Below, one piece after another: positions 25,598 to 36,077 of a DNA stretch of 64,000 bases (positions are counted from its first letter, which is position 1; every line of letters begins with the position of its first letter). Below the pieces are notes generated by a model, which saw only the letters and a program-made list of their open reading frames with translations, did not search any database and had not been told where the DNA came from. The position numbers and the translations under genes are program-made. The DNA is from Pachypanchax playfairii (Eukaryota; Chordata; Actinopteri; Cyprinodontiformes; Aplocheilidae), in the NCBI GenBank assembly GCA_006937955.1, contig SSNP01000037.1, positions 3,303,088 through 3,367,087 on the forward strand, read 5' to 3'.

Positions 25598-27481
25598 TGG
25601 GACTGATCTGGAGGGAAAATCTCATTCCAGATAAAAAAGTTTCAGTTTCTCTTGCTGAGAAAATAAACAACTTCAGGTGAGATTAAACCAGAGAGTTGAT
25701 CAGCTGATCGATTCACGTGTTTCTACTCTGACAATTTTCAAACTGAAATTATAAAGAGGAACAAATCGGCTTCAATTCCTTCATTTCAGAAACAAAAACT
25801 TTAAAAAATGAGTTTTTCACATTGAATAAATGAGAAAGAACTGAATCCTAAATGTGATGATTCAACTGGATTAGAACTGAACAGATTATATTATATTTAA
25901 TCCAGTTAAATGATCTTCATATGAACTGGAATCAGTTTGAATCTAACTGTACTGAATGGAACAGATTTATAATCCCATCTGAATCAGACTGTAATAAAGG
26001 ATTGTTGGATTAGAGAACTGGACCGGATGTGGACACAAACACATCACTTCCTGTTCCACAAACAGAAATCTTCAAACTAACTTCATGAAACTATTTTTAT
26101 CTTTCAATTGTCCCAGAAGATCAGCACTTTAATCAGCTGAAGCATCAGAACCTTGAAACCAGAGTTAAACCGGTCCAACAGGTCGACTTGCTCCATTTTT
26201 ATTTCCTGGTCTTCTCTGCTGAGGCGGTCTAACCCGTGTTTATTATGTGTGTTTTGTTTTTACAGCTCTTACCTGTTTTATCTGTTCTGTGCTGCTTGTT
26301 TTTAGTCATTTGGTGTTTCACTGGCGTGTACAGCACTTTGGCGTTGTCGCCGTTTTAAATGTAATTTATAAATAAAGATGATGATGTTTTCAGAATCAGA
26401 ACAAGGTTTTTTCTAAACAGGTTTGACTCCAGATTTCCAACTTTGTGTTGGATTGAAACAACATCATGAATCTGTCATAAACAACCCAAATATCAGATAT
26501 CTGTAATAATCCTAAAATCAGCTGTCTTTGGGTTTATTTACCTGTAAACACGACATCATCTGATCAAACCAGAAAAACAACCGACAAAATAAAGTTAATA
26601 TGATGCAAAAAATACAACAACAAAAATACTTTGTATCAACACAAACAGTCAGAAACATTGAGCTGACGGGGGGCAGATGGTCTCTGGACTCTGATCCAGC
26701 AGGTTGAAGGTTTTAGATTCATGGACTTGTTCATGTTGAGACTCCTGTTGGTCTCAGACTTCAGATCTGAATCTTGTTGAAAACCAAAACAAATATCTTT
26801 TCTGGTGAAACTGAAAGTTTTGTGTCAAACTGGAATAATTCTAGTTAAAACCTGATAAATTGAACTGAATAAAAGACTAACGACGTTAGAAACTGGAAAC
26901 ACACCCAATACCTGAAACTCACCTCAGACCAGGACATGGTGAGTTCTAACCCTGAGGGGTAGAACCCTGCGGTTCCTCTAACAGAACCTAGAGAAGCTCT
27001 TTAGACTCACTCTGTTATTTCTTGGATTTGAATAAACAAATTGTGCCAAAACCAAGTTTCTCACAACAACATCTGAACACTCCGAGGTGGAATAAATAAA
27101 ATAAAATCAACTATAACAATTAAGTCAAAGATTCTGTAAAACATGAAGCTCCTCGACTGGATAAACCAAAGTACCAGAACCAGTTTTGGGTTTTTCTCAT
27201 CAGCTGATTTATTGTACTGATACATAATTCACCACTAAATCTTAAGTGGCTCCTGAGACGGGACCTGATCAACCTGCTGATCAGGATCAACTCTCAGGTT
27301 CATTTAAGGTTCTCTCAGTTTTCTGATCAAAACAAACATTTTCAGACTTCATAAAGTTAAAAGTTGTTGTTATAAACATAAACTGGATCAGGTAACATGC
27401 AGGTTTGAATCCAGTCTGAGACTCACCTGGAGCTGTGAGAACCAGCAGCAGGACTCCGCAGGTGAACAGGTTGACCCTCAT
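21692..27481 (-). CDS. trypsin-like serine protease, prostasin/tryptase type, intact triad
   Basis: Six minus-strand exons give 308 residues: 27427-27481, 24622-24642, 23318-23489, 22947-23215, 22291-22427, 21692-21964. Four exons equal the matching exons of the 10643-12202 gene in length or differ by a multiple of three, and phases are identical, including the 21-nt exon 2. This marks them as duplicates. Exon 1 is a signal peptide (MRVNLFTCGVLLLVLTAPG). Activation site R-IVGG, His57 in LSAAHCF, Asp102 in NDMALL and Ser195 in GDSGGPL are present. Asp189 in GKDSCQ predicts cleavage after Arg/Lys. The hydrophobic C terminus (FISSFFLLQSILSIFFSLFIL) suggests a GPI or tail anchor. Likely a secreted or cell-surface protease; the exact orthologue (PRSS27-like or similar) cannot be settled by eye. 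Intron 1 is about 2.8 kb and repeat-rich. Confidence 0.93.
22565..22850. repeat. 32-bp minisatellite in protease intron
   Basis: About nine units of aagaaccggttcagacctgc plus agctgaagctac, with the last bases varying (ctt/cta/cat). It sits in the intron between exons 5 and 4 of the minus-strand protease gene. Confidence 0.93.
24961..25045. repeat. fragment of dispersed fish repeat
   Basis: The words catccatccattttctaaac, cctgttcagggtcgcaggga and gggcgagaggcggggga match the left part of the repeat seen fuller at 36078-36395. Confidence 0.7.
25519..25603. repeat. (GGGACA)n hexanucleotide repeat
   Basis: About 14 GGGACA/GGGACT units lie in intron 1 of the minus-strand protease gene. Confidence 0.95.
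26215..26380 (+). mobile_element. possible 3' tail of a non-LTR retroelement
   Basis: The stretch ends gtacagcactttggcgttg...aatttataaataaagatgatgatg. This resembles the 3' tail of fish LINEs and SINEs (a cagcacttt word, then tataaataaag and a short 3' repeat). No coding part remains. Confidence 0.4.
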
Positions 27482-28615
27482 GGTGTGTCTGTAGTCTGAC
27501 TGATGAAACAGGTGAATGTTGGTGGAGAACTGAGGGAGTGGCGGTTTGACCCATCCTCCCATCAGCTTGTTCTGATGGTGACGTAACACCTCACCAAACA
27601 CACAATACAAACAAGAGTAACACAAACACACCTGGAATGTTTCCACACCGACACAAAGAGTCTCTTCAGCAAAGTGTGTAACTGTTCATGAGCTCATGAG
27701 CTGAAAGGTTTAAAGGTTCATCAAGGTGTGTCATTTGAATTTAAAAGCAGCTCCTGTAATAATAAAACAAGAAGGTTAATGAGTTGCCACACAGGACACA
27801 ATAACAGTAACACCTGGAGAGACTCATCTGTCTGAAAACACCTGGTTACAATGTGACATAAAACACCTGGAACTACTGAACAGGTAGAGTTCAGGTCAGA
27901 TTATATCCTCATCATGAAGAACTTCCTCAGAAACAACTGATGGGCGTATCACAGGTGTAAAGCCTGAGCAGATCTGACAGCTTGGGATTCATTACCTGAA
28001 AGTTCTGCAGGTGTCACCTGTTAATGAGCTGAAACTGAAGGTTCGACTCTCCTTGGTTCAGATCCAGTTTCAGATCACCTCAGATAAACAACGGTAATTA
28101 TCTTCAAAAACATCCGCGTTGTCCTGTTGAGACATCTGATGTTCCTCTGGGAAGTGTAAACATCTGCAGCTGGTTTCCCTGCAGGTAGGTGGGACGGAGC
28201 AGGTAACTGCTTCTGAAATGTATGTTAGTCTTCGCCTGACCACTAGGTGTCAGTAGCTGTTCCTCCACTGTGTTGGCAGCAGCAGTAACACTGTAACAAT
28301 GTAAAATTGTAACATTGTAACACTGACTCTTCATGCTGTTTGATTCATCAGACATTATTTCAGGTTTTCAGCAGGCTGACGATGCTGCTTTGTTCTCATA
28401 TGAAGTTATGCTACTGCGTGTGCATCAGGCAAGTGGAGCCTCAGGGTTTATTTCTGTCTTCAGGTCACATACTCAACATTACAGCTGTTTCCTGTCTGAT
28501 CAAGGTGTTTCACACTGTGATGAATTAATTCCAAAGACACGCCCGACTTTCACCTGAAGTTCATGGAAAATGTACAAAGTTCCTGCTACAGTGAAACAAG
28601 AAAAAGAACATTGAA
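27482..28615. other. upstream region of the minus-strand protease, intergenic
   Basis: Probable promoter side of the minus-strand protease gene, then AT-rich DNA. No exon recognised. Confidence 0.45.
28240..28253 (+). promoter_or_regulatory. CTCF-like motif
   Basis: CCACTAGGTGTCAG matches the CTCF core. It lies between the protease and hsp70. Motif match only. Confidence 0.35.
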
Positions 28616-28620
28616 CATTA

Positions 28621-28893
28621 TGAACCATAATTTAAAAGAAAAAGATTTTTTTTTTCATTTTCACAATAAAACTGCATTTATTGACTCATAAATCAAATTA
28701 TCAATAATCTGTTCAAGCTGAGCTGATTAGAACTGAGTTTTGTTCCACTTTGTGTGACGCGACGTTGTTTTTCTTTATGGTTTTCATTAAATCACAGATT
28801 AATTAATGATTTAATTTATGAGTCAATAAATGCAGTTTTATTGTGAAAATGAAAAAATATTTGTCAATGCATTTTAATATAAAATATGGTTCA
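28621..28893. mobile_element. fold-back (palindromic) MITE candidate, 273 bp
   Basis: The left arm (TGAACCATAA..., then cattttcacaataaaactgc and atttattgactcataaat) is repeated inverted on the right (atttatgagtcaataaat, gcagttttattgtgaaaatg, ...TATGGTTCA). Arms of about 80 bp flank a spacer of about 100 bp. Both outer ends abut TA, which fits a Tc1/mariner-type TA target duplication. No coding capacity. Confidence 0.6.
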
Positions 28894-28895
28894 TA

Positions 28896-30400
28896 TAGGC
28901 TTCCATAGTTTCAGTGGAGGCTTGTGATCATTTCCTCATCAGCATCTTGATCTTGTGTGACATCATGTCAGAATGATGATGATGATGGAGCGATGAAGAA
29001 CCCAAACCTTTCATGGATCAGAAAACAGCGTGAGAGGTGGTGAGATCTCAAACTGTGAAGTGAAACTGAAGGTCAAAAGGTCGATTTTGAGATTTCATCC
29101 AACGTTCTGTAAGCTGTGTGTGAAGGAACACCAAGAACTCTTCCACATCAGAAGTTCTGATAAGAACTTACATTTTGTTTCTCACTTATTCCCCGTCTGT
29201 CAATAATCCTCTAGAACCAAAACCTAAACCGGTTAGAACCAGTCAGGCCAATTAAATCCACTTACATCAAATAAAGTTTATTAAAACTTGATAGTTTTCT
29301 CAACACGTCTCCTGAAACGTCCTGCAGCCTGAGAAACATTAAAAAACACGAATGAAACAGGAACATGCAGCTTCTATTGTTCCTGACATAAACAAAGGGT
29401 CAAATATAAAACTTTGGTCTGTCCCTGTTCTACCTGACTGCAGGTCACCACATGAGTTCTTTATCTATCACATGGATTTATTTTAATTTACAGGAATTAA
29501 ATGATCATATCATGTAAATTCAACCTGCATTTTCTCTGATTTTCTGTTTGAAACAAACATCCCGTTTTTTAGCTTCAGATTTTATTGAAGGCTTTTGTGG
29601 ATCGTTCTGACGTCTGAGTTCTGCATCCGGTCCTGAAACAGAAACACAAACCACGACTCGACACTGATGGATTCCTTTATGACCCAACAGAAAACACAAA
29701 CCTCCGGTCTGAACATTCGTGTCTGACATGTTCTTCTTGGTGTTAAACCTGATCCACTCTGACACAGAAGGAAACATTGTCATGTAACTGATGGTGAACT
29801 CGGATTCCAGGAACCTTCATGATGATGATGATACAGGTTGAAACTGTTTCTGAAACATTCCACGTGTGACGTCCACACTGGCTGGAGCTGTTTGGAGGAA
29901 CGCTGAGAGGTTAAACTGTCACAACGTGGTCGACCTGAGACATGAAGGTCAGAATGAACATCAACAACTCAGAGAAGCTGAAGCTGCAAACAGCAACAGA
30001 ATCCACCGAGTCTTTTAAAGTGGTTTTATTCTCCAGACTTTCTGGATGGATTTTAAACTTTTTTCTCTCTTGTTAGTTTTTTTTTTACTGTCTAAAGATC
30101 TAAATTCCTTTTGCTTAAAGTTTTATTTGACTTTGAATTCCCTGGAACAGAAAGTTTAATTCTACTAAAACCGTGTAAATAAAAGCCACGTTCAGACCGT
30201 CTCTCGTCTGTCTCCATCCTCTGGACACCAGAAGAACTACAGCTTCTGGCTTCTTTCAAGGTCTCTGCAGACTTTGGTTTTTATTTCAAAGAGTGTTTGG
30301 GATCACAAACTTCTGGTAAATTATCCCCCCCACCCGCCTTCTCATGTTGTCATGTTGTTTAATTCAACTATATAAACATGACTGAAACATCTCTTGTCTC
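28896..30400. other. intergenic, no gene seen
   Basis: AT-rich sequence between the fold-back element and the SINE-like fragment upstream of hsp70. An open frame at 29520-29783 (minus) has no recognisable features. Confidence 0.5.
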
Positions 30401-30402
30401 GT

Positions 30403-30500
30403 GAGGGTGGTTCAAACCCTTGGGCAGGGAGGTGCACTTCCCATTGGACACTGGTTCAATTCCCTGTCCTGCCACGTGCCAAAGTGTCCTTGGGCAAGAC
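30403..30500. mobile_element. SINE-like fragment
   Basis: Contains ggttcaattccctgtcctgc and gtgtccttgggcaagacgct. These words are shared by tRNA-derived SINE families of teleosts. The B-box-like ggttcaattcc fits a tRNA origin. The fragment is truncated. Confidence 0.45.
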
Positions 30501-30959
30501 GCTCTCATCTAAAATGTCTTTTTAAGAACTCAGTCTTGGCTGCCTGGCAGAGAGAGAGAGTCTTATAGTTCATTTTAAATATAAATTTAGATATAAAGTT
30601 TAAATATAAATGTAAATGTTCTTAAACCTTTAAACATGCAAATAAAAACAACTTTCTCTTCAAGAAAAAAACTTTAAATTAAAACACTGTGAACGGGTTT
30701 CAGGGTCGTCTGGTTATTCAACAGGTTCCCGCACATCATCAGTCTTTTTTCATCAATAAATACATTTTCCTACAATAACAGATTTTAAAATATCTAACAG
30801 AAAACCCAACAGTCAGATGTAACTGGTTTCAGCGGTGAATTAATGAAACATCTTTGTTTATTTGAAATAAGTTTTTGTCTTTTAGTCTGAAATAGTCTTT
30901 AGACTTTCGTGCGTTTGGAGAATAAGGTGTTTTTTCTCTGTATTTGACGTATTTTCTCT

Positions 30960-31125
30960 AAAATTCCAGCAGCTTCTCAGAGCGACTAGAAGCTGGTAGA
31001 AGTGTCTAAAGGATGACGTCATGACGCAGCGTCCCGCTCTGAGCTCTGATTGGACCAAAGATTCAACCGAAAGCTCGAGAAGAAACGAGAAATGATGGAG
31101 AAAGAATAAATACCGAGAAGGAGCG
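30960..31125 (+). promoter_or_regulatory. hsp70 heat-shock promoter
   Basis: Heat-shock element-like arrays of GAA/TTC blocks lie at 30964-31002 (ttccagcagcttctc, tagaagctggtagaag) and 31064-31092 (cgaaagctcgagaagaaacg, then agaa). A perfect CRE palindrome TGACGTCA is at 31014-31021. An inverted CCAAT box (attgg) is at 31049-31053 and a TATA-like aataaatac at 31104-31112. The order and spacing to the 5'UTR exon fit a vertebrate inducible HSP70 promoter. Confidence 0.8.
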
Positions 31126-31462
31126 AAACACCGACAGCAAGTGCAAAGAGATCAGATCAGGATCAGACGAGTCGGATCTAAAGACCAACCGGATCAACCG
31201 GAGAAGATACGGATTCTCTTCAAACCACGTGTTCAGCTTGAGCAAGTTTCAGTAAGTACTTTATAAAAAATGTATTTTTGTCAGCTGACATGATTAAAAT
31301 GCCTTCATCTAATAAAGATCTGCTTGTGTAACTTCCTGGTTTCTGTTTGAGTTTCCTGAACTCGGTCCTCTGAAGCTGCAGCAGCTGTATTTATTGACTT
31401 TTCTGATGTTTGGTCTTGTTTGTGTCTCTGAATCTTCAGGAAACAAAGTGAAGACAACCGAG

Positions 31463-33382
31463 ATGTCTGCAGCTAAAAACGTAGCCATCGGCATCGACCT
31501 GGGCACCACCTACTCCTGCGTGGGGGTTTTCCAGCACGGGAAAGTAGAAATCATCGCCAACGACCAGGGCAACAGGACCACCCCCAGCTATGTGGCCTTC
31601 ACAGACACCGAGAGGCTGATTGGGGACGCAGCCAAGAACCAGGTGGCTCTGAACCCCAGCAACACTGTGTTTGATGCCAAGAGGCTGATTGGAAGAAAGT
31701 TTGATGATCCAGTGGTGCAGGCTGACATGAAGCACTGGCCCTTCAAGGTGGTGTCAGACGGAGGGAAGCCCAAAATCCAGGTGGAGTACAAAGGAGAGAA
31801 CAAAACCTTTTTCCCTGAGGAGATCTCCTCCATGGTCCTGGTGAAGATGAAGGAGATTGCCGAGGCCTACCTCGGCCACAAGGTTTCCAGCGCGGTGGTC
31901 ACGGTCCCGGCGTACTTCAACGACTCCCAGCGACAGGCCACCAAAGATGCAGGTGTCATCGCAGGACTGAACGTCTTGAGGATCATCAACGAGCCCACGG
32001 CGGCCGCCATCGCTTACGGTCTGGACAAAGGCAGGTCGGGAGAACGAAACGTCCTGATCTTCGACCTGGGTGGAGGCACCTTCGACGTGTCCATCCTGAC
32101 CATCGAAGACGGCATCTTTGAGGTGAAGGCCACGGCCGGAGACACTCACCTGGGAGGAGAGGACTTTGACAACCGCATGGTGAACCACTTTGTGGAGGAG
32201 TTCAAGAGGAAACACAAGAAGGACATCAGCCAGAACAAGAGAGCTTTGAGGAGGCTGCGTACAGCTTGTGAGAGGGCCAAGAGAACCCTGTCCTCCAGCT
32301 CCCAGGCCAGCATTGAGATCGACTCTCTGTTCGAGGGCACCGACTTCTACACCTCCATCACCAGGGCTCGCTTTGAGGAGCTGTGCTCCGACCTGTTCAG
32401 GGGAACCTTGGAGCCGGTGGAGAAAGCTCTGAGAGATGCCAAAATGGACAAGGGGCAGATCCACGACGTGGTCTTGGTGGGAGGCTCTACTCGAATCCCC
32501 AAGATCCAGAAACTCCTGCAGGACTTCTTCAACGGACGGGAGCTGAACAAGAGCATCAACCCGGACGAGGCGGTGGCTTACGGCGCCGCCGTCCAGGCCG
32601 CCATCCTCACGGGTGACACCTCGGGCAACGTTCAGGACCTTCTGCTGCTGGACGTGGCGCCTCTGTCCCTGGGCATCGAGACGGCCGGAGGAGTCATGAC
32701 GCCGCTGATCAAACGCAACACCACCATCCCCACCAAACAAACCCAGGTGTTCAGCACCTACTCCGACAACCAGCCCGGGGTCCTGATCCAGGTCTACGAA
32801 GGTGAGAGAGCCATGACCAAGGACAACAACCTGCTGGGCAAGTTTGAGCTGACAGGAATCCCACCCGCTCCGCGAGGGGTCCCGCAGATCGAGGTCACCT
32901 TCGACATCGACGCCAACGGCATTTTGAACGTGTCCGCGGCCGACAAAAGCACCGGCAAGGAGAACAAGATCACCATCACCAACGATAAGGGCCGACTGAG
33001 CAAAGAGGACATCGAGAGAATGGTGCAGGACGCCGAGAAATACAAAGCTGAAGACGACCTGCAGAGGGAAAAGATCTCTGCCAAGAACTCGCTGGAGTCC
33101 TACGCCTTCAACATAAAGAGCAGCGTGGAGGACGAGAGGCTGAAGGACAAAATTAGTGAGGAGGACAAGAAGAAGGTGATGGAGAAGTGTAACGAGACCA
33201 TCACCTGGCTGGAGAACAACCAGCTGGCTGAGAAAGACGAGTACCAACACAAGCAGAAAGAGCTGGAGAACGTGTGCAGCCCCATCATCAGCAAGCTGTA
33301 TCAGGGAGGGATGCCCACTGGTACATGTAGAGAGCAGGCACGGGGCCCCTCCCAGGGGCCAACTATCGAGGAGGTGGACTAA
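31463..33382 (+). CDS. hsp70: heat shock protein 70, inducible cytosolic type
   Basis: An uninterrupted 639-residue frame. The true start is ATG at 31463 (MSAAKNVAIGIDLGTTYSCVG); upstream in-frame codons belong to a 5'UTR intron. A noncoding exon ends at about 31251 (ca/gtaagt) and the coding exon begins at about 31440 after ttcag. The ATPase domain carries the three HSP70 signatures: IDLGTTYS, IFDLGGGTFDVS and VLVGGSTRIPKIQ. A bipartite basic stretch (KRKHKKDISQNKRALRRLR) follows the second signature. The substrate-binding domain and C-terminal EEVD (co-chaperone TPR docking) are complete. Role: ATP-driven folding chaperone of cytosol and nucleus, induced by heat. The intronless CDS is usual for inducible HSP70. 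The region from 32814 to the stop is repeated almost identically at 34388-34956. Confidence 0.98.
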   Translation: MSAAKNVAIGIDLGTTYSCVGVFQHGKVEIIANDQGNRTTPSYVAFTDTERLIGDAAKNQVALNPSNTVFDAKRLIGRKFDDPVVQADMKHWPFKVVSDGGKPKIQVEYKGENKTFFPEEISSMVLVKMKEIAEAYLGHKVSSAVVTVPAYFNDSQRQATKDAGVIAGLNVLRIINEPTAAAIAYGLDKGRSGERNVLIFDLGGGTFDVSILTIEDGIFEVKATAGDTHLGGEDFDNRMVNHFVEEFKRKHKKDISQNKRALRRLRTACERAKRTLSSSSQASIEIDSLFEGTDFYTSITRARFEELCSDLFRGTLEPVEKALRDAKMDKGQIHDVVLVGGSTRIPKIQKLLQDFFNGRELNKSINPDEAVAYGAAVQAAILTGDTSGNVQDLLLLDVAPLSLGIETAGGVMTPLIKRNTTIPTKQTQVFSTYSDNQPGVLIQVYEGERAMTKDNNLLGKFELTGIPPAPRGVPQIEVTFDIDANGILNVSAADKSTGKENKITITNDKGRLSKEDIERMVQDAEKYKAEDDLQREKISAKNSLESYAFNIKSSVEDERLKDKISEEDKKKVMEKCNETITWLENNQLAEKDEYQHKQKELENVCSPIISKLYQGGMPTGTCREQARGPSQGPTIEEVD

Positions 33383-33631
33383 AGGGGACCTGAATGTGGA
33401 CTCTGTTAGGCTTTAAATTGAACTGTTAACTTTTTGTCTGAGATCTTCTTTATAATATCTTACATGTTAATCGGTTGCTGGGACTGTTTATTTTTACATG
33501 TAAATCACGTTGTTCACCTGTTAATCAACAATTGGACCTTCAGTACAGGAACAATTTTTGTTGGTTTTGACAGTATTGTGGTTTTAAGTTATGTGACATC
33601 TGAATGTATTTATTATGTCTGATGTGCCACC

Positions 33632-33637
33632 AATAAA
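33632..33637 (+). terminator. hsp70 polyadenylation signal
   Basis: AATAAA about 250 bases after the hsp70 stop. Confidence 0.7.
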
Positions 33638-34069
33638 ATCAAAATATATTTGCGGTAGTTTAAAATAGTTTCATTTGTTTTTCATTATTAATTATTAATT
33701 TTACTTCAATCTTCTGTAAATTAAATTTTATGGCATCTATTTTAGTTTCATTTATTTTGAACGCTTCACTGTGCCTTTCACTGCATTTTGGTTCGAAATT
33801 CTCCAACATTTAATTTGGCATATTTTCTAACCAGAAATTACTCACATCCAAATGAAGATGTTTGTTTTTTACATAAACATTTTAGACTTATTCTAACAGC
33901 TGTATCACTCTTTAATGTTAAAACCTCAGCAGACCAATCAGCTGGATGTAAACAAAGAAGGTGTCATTTATCATTATCAAACCGGAGACCTTTTGATGAT
34001 CTCTCTGAACCAGGACCCTGGTCGGTCAGATCCAGACCAGAAGTGCGCACAGTGTCCATAGAGGCAAAT

Positions 34070-34377
34070 TAGCATCCAGACTCGTCCTCTCGTGGTTCAC
34101 CTCGTACCTTGCGGAAAGATCTTTCAGAGTCTCGTGGCATGGACAGATGTCCAGTCTGCATGAGCTGGCGACGGGTGTCCCGCAGGGCTCGGTCCTTGGT
34201 CCTCTCCTCTTCTCTTTATACACCACCTCATTAGGCGAGATCATTCGCTCCCATGGCTTCTCATACCATTGCTACGCTGACGACACTCAGCTCCTCCTCT
34301 CGTTCCCTCCAGACGATACATCCGTCTCAGTGCGGATATCTGCTTGCCTCTCAGATATCTCGGCGTGGATGAGGGAT
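34070..34377 (+). mobile_element. LINE reverse-transcriptase fragment (L2/CR1-like)
   Basis: One open frame reads RLVLSWFTSYLAERSF, then GVPQGSVLGPLLFSLY and the catalytic box YHCYADDTQL. This is the palm region of a non-LTR reverse transcriptase of the L2/CR1 group common in fish. It is truncated 5' (a stop lies just upstream) and cut at the assembly gap. It sits directly before the partial second hsp70, so it could be an insertion or a misjoin. Confidence 0.85.
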
Positions 34378-34387
34378 NNNNNNNNNN
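34378..34387. other. assembly gap (10 N)
   Basis: Ten N bases join the LINE fragment to the middle of an hsp70 coding sequence. Open frames reading across it are artificial. The real distance is unknown. Confidence 0.99.
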
Positions 34388-34956
34388 TGACCAAGGACAA
34401 CAACCTGCTGGGCAAGTTTGAGCTGACAGGAATCCCACCCGCTCCGCGAGGGGTCCCGCAGATCGAGGTCACCTTCGACATCGACGCCAACGGCATTTTG
34501 AACGTGTCCGCGGCCGACAAAAGCACCGGCAAGGAGAACAAGATCACCATCACCAACGATAAGGGCCGACTGAGCAAAGAGGACATCGAGAGAATGGTGC
34601 AGGACGCCGAGAAATACAAAGCTGAAGACGACCTGCAGAGGGAAAAGATCTCTGCCAAGAACTCGCTGGAGTCCTACGCCTTCAACATAAAGAGCAGCGT
34701 GGAGGACGAGAGGCTGAAGGACAAAATTAGTGAGGAGGACAAGAAGAAGGTGATGGAGAAGTGTAACGAGACCATCACCTGGCTGGAGAACAACCAGCTG
34801 GCTGAGAAAGACGAGTACCAACACAAGCAGAAAGAGCTGGAGAACGTGTGCAGCCCCATCATCAGCAAGCTGTATCAGGGAGGGATGCCCACTGGTACGT
34901 GTAGAGAGCAGGCACGGGGCCCCTCCCAGGGGCCAACTATCGAGGAGGTGGACTAA
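34388..34956 (+). CDS. hsp70: second hsp70 copy, 3' part only
   Basis: The last 188 codons and stop of an HSP70 (from MTKDNNLLGKF to PTIEEVD), equivalent to 32814-33382 at a fixed offset of 1574 with no indel. I see one difference (gtacatg versus gtacgtg), which is silent. Identity continues about 20 bases past the stop, then the 3'UTRs differ completely. This copy has its own poly(A) signal at 35111-35116. The different 3'UTR argues for a genuine tandem paralogue whose 5' half is missing in the gap, with coding ends kept alike by gene conversion. Confidence 0.85.
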
Positions 34957-35316
34957 AGGGGACCTGAATGTGGACTTGGTCTCTGGGACTTCCTGGGATG
35001 AACATTCAGTTCTTCTGACTTTGTTTTTCCATCTTGTACAAATATTTCTAATATGGAAGTTTAAACTGTTTATATTTAATAATAATATGTAAATGTTTGT
35101 AAAAGTAAAGAATAAAATGTTGGATATGTTCTGATGTCTTCATCGTTGTCCTGCTGGACATGCAATAAAGATGAAAATTAAATACAAAGTTTGTTTTATT
35201 TGTTTGTTTCTCGTGTTGGTTTCAGAAAATATCTGCTGTGATGTGTAAGAATATAAAATAAAACCTTAAAGTTACATCATAGTGGTTCAGATTTACAAAC
35301 TACAACCTGTGAAAGG

Positions 35317-35352
35317 GACTCCCAGAGTCCAGCTACTGAGGACGTGGACTAA
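35317..35352 (+). pseudogene. relic of a third hsp70 3' end
   Basis: Reads DSQSPATEDVD and a stop, followed by aaagggttctgaat. The intact copies end with SQGPTIEEVD and a stop, followed by aaaggggacctgaat. Upstream of 35317 no HSP70 coding sequence is seen. It looks like the surviving last codons and 3'UTR of another tandem copy, or a product of unequal exchange. Confidence 0.55.
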
Positions 35353-36077
35353 AGGGTTCTGAATCTGAGCTGTGGGACTTTGTTATGATACCTAAATGAG
35401 TCCACTGTATTCTCGCATGTTTAACTATTAATTTAAAGCTGGTTGAATAAATTTCAGTGTTATATTGAGGAGACATGTTGCTTTTCTGTTTCGGTATGTG
35501 AATAAAAGTTTGAATCCAAATAAAATCAGAGATGTTGGTGAGATTTACTGGATTAATAAGAAACCTGCAGAATCTTCCACAAACAGATGAAATAAGCAGC
35601 ACAGTGTTGAGCGTTAACACTAGATGTCAGGATTCAGCTTCTCATGACCTTTTCTACATGACGTCACATGACTGATCTACAGAAAGACACCTGGCTGGTA
35701 CTCGGGCACCTCCACTGCAGGAGTAACTGATTACTGTGAGATTCTAACTGATCTATTACCTGGATTATAGTTTCATCTTGTATATTAACAGTTTGACATT
35801 AAGGCATCATGTCAGAGGTAAATACTGCTGGTTGTTATTTGTACTTTGATTTATTCTCTGCAGTTTCCTCCAAAACAAATTACTTTTATTGTGCAAATAG
35901 AACTTGTGAATAAACTGATTCTGAATTTGATTAATCAGTTTTCCATTTTGTAGGAAACATTTTTCAGATCGAGTTAAGTAATGTGAAGGTAACATGACTG
36001 AAATGAAGATAAGTACTTTTAAAAGTACAAGTACTACGAGTGTGTCGTGTGTAGAACTAGACACAAAAAGTCAGTCA
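35353..36077. other. intergenic, no gene seen
   Basis: AT-rich DNA after the hsp70 relic. It holds AATAAA-type signals near 35446 and 35503 that could serve the relic's former 3'UTR. No exon recognised. Confidence 0.5.

Noticed and set aside
31754..33250. 498-codon open frame antisense to hsp70
   Set aside because: Long antisense frames are a known effect of GC-rich third codon positions in HSP70 genes. There is no start context, splice structure or family resemblance.
34147..34956. Fusion of LINE reverse transcriptase with HSP70 C terminus
   Set aside because: The frame is joined only through ten N bases at an assembly gap, so the fusion is not evidence of a real protein.
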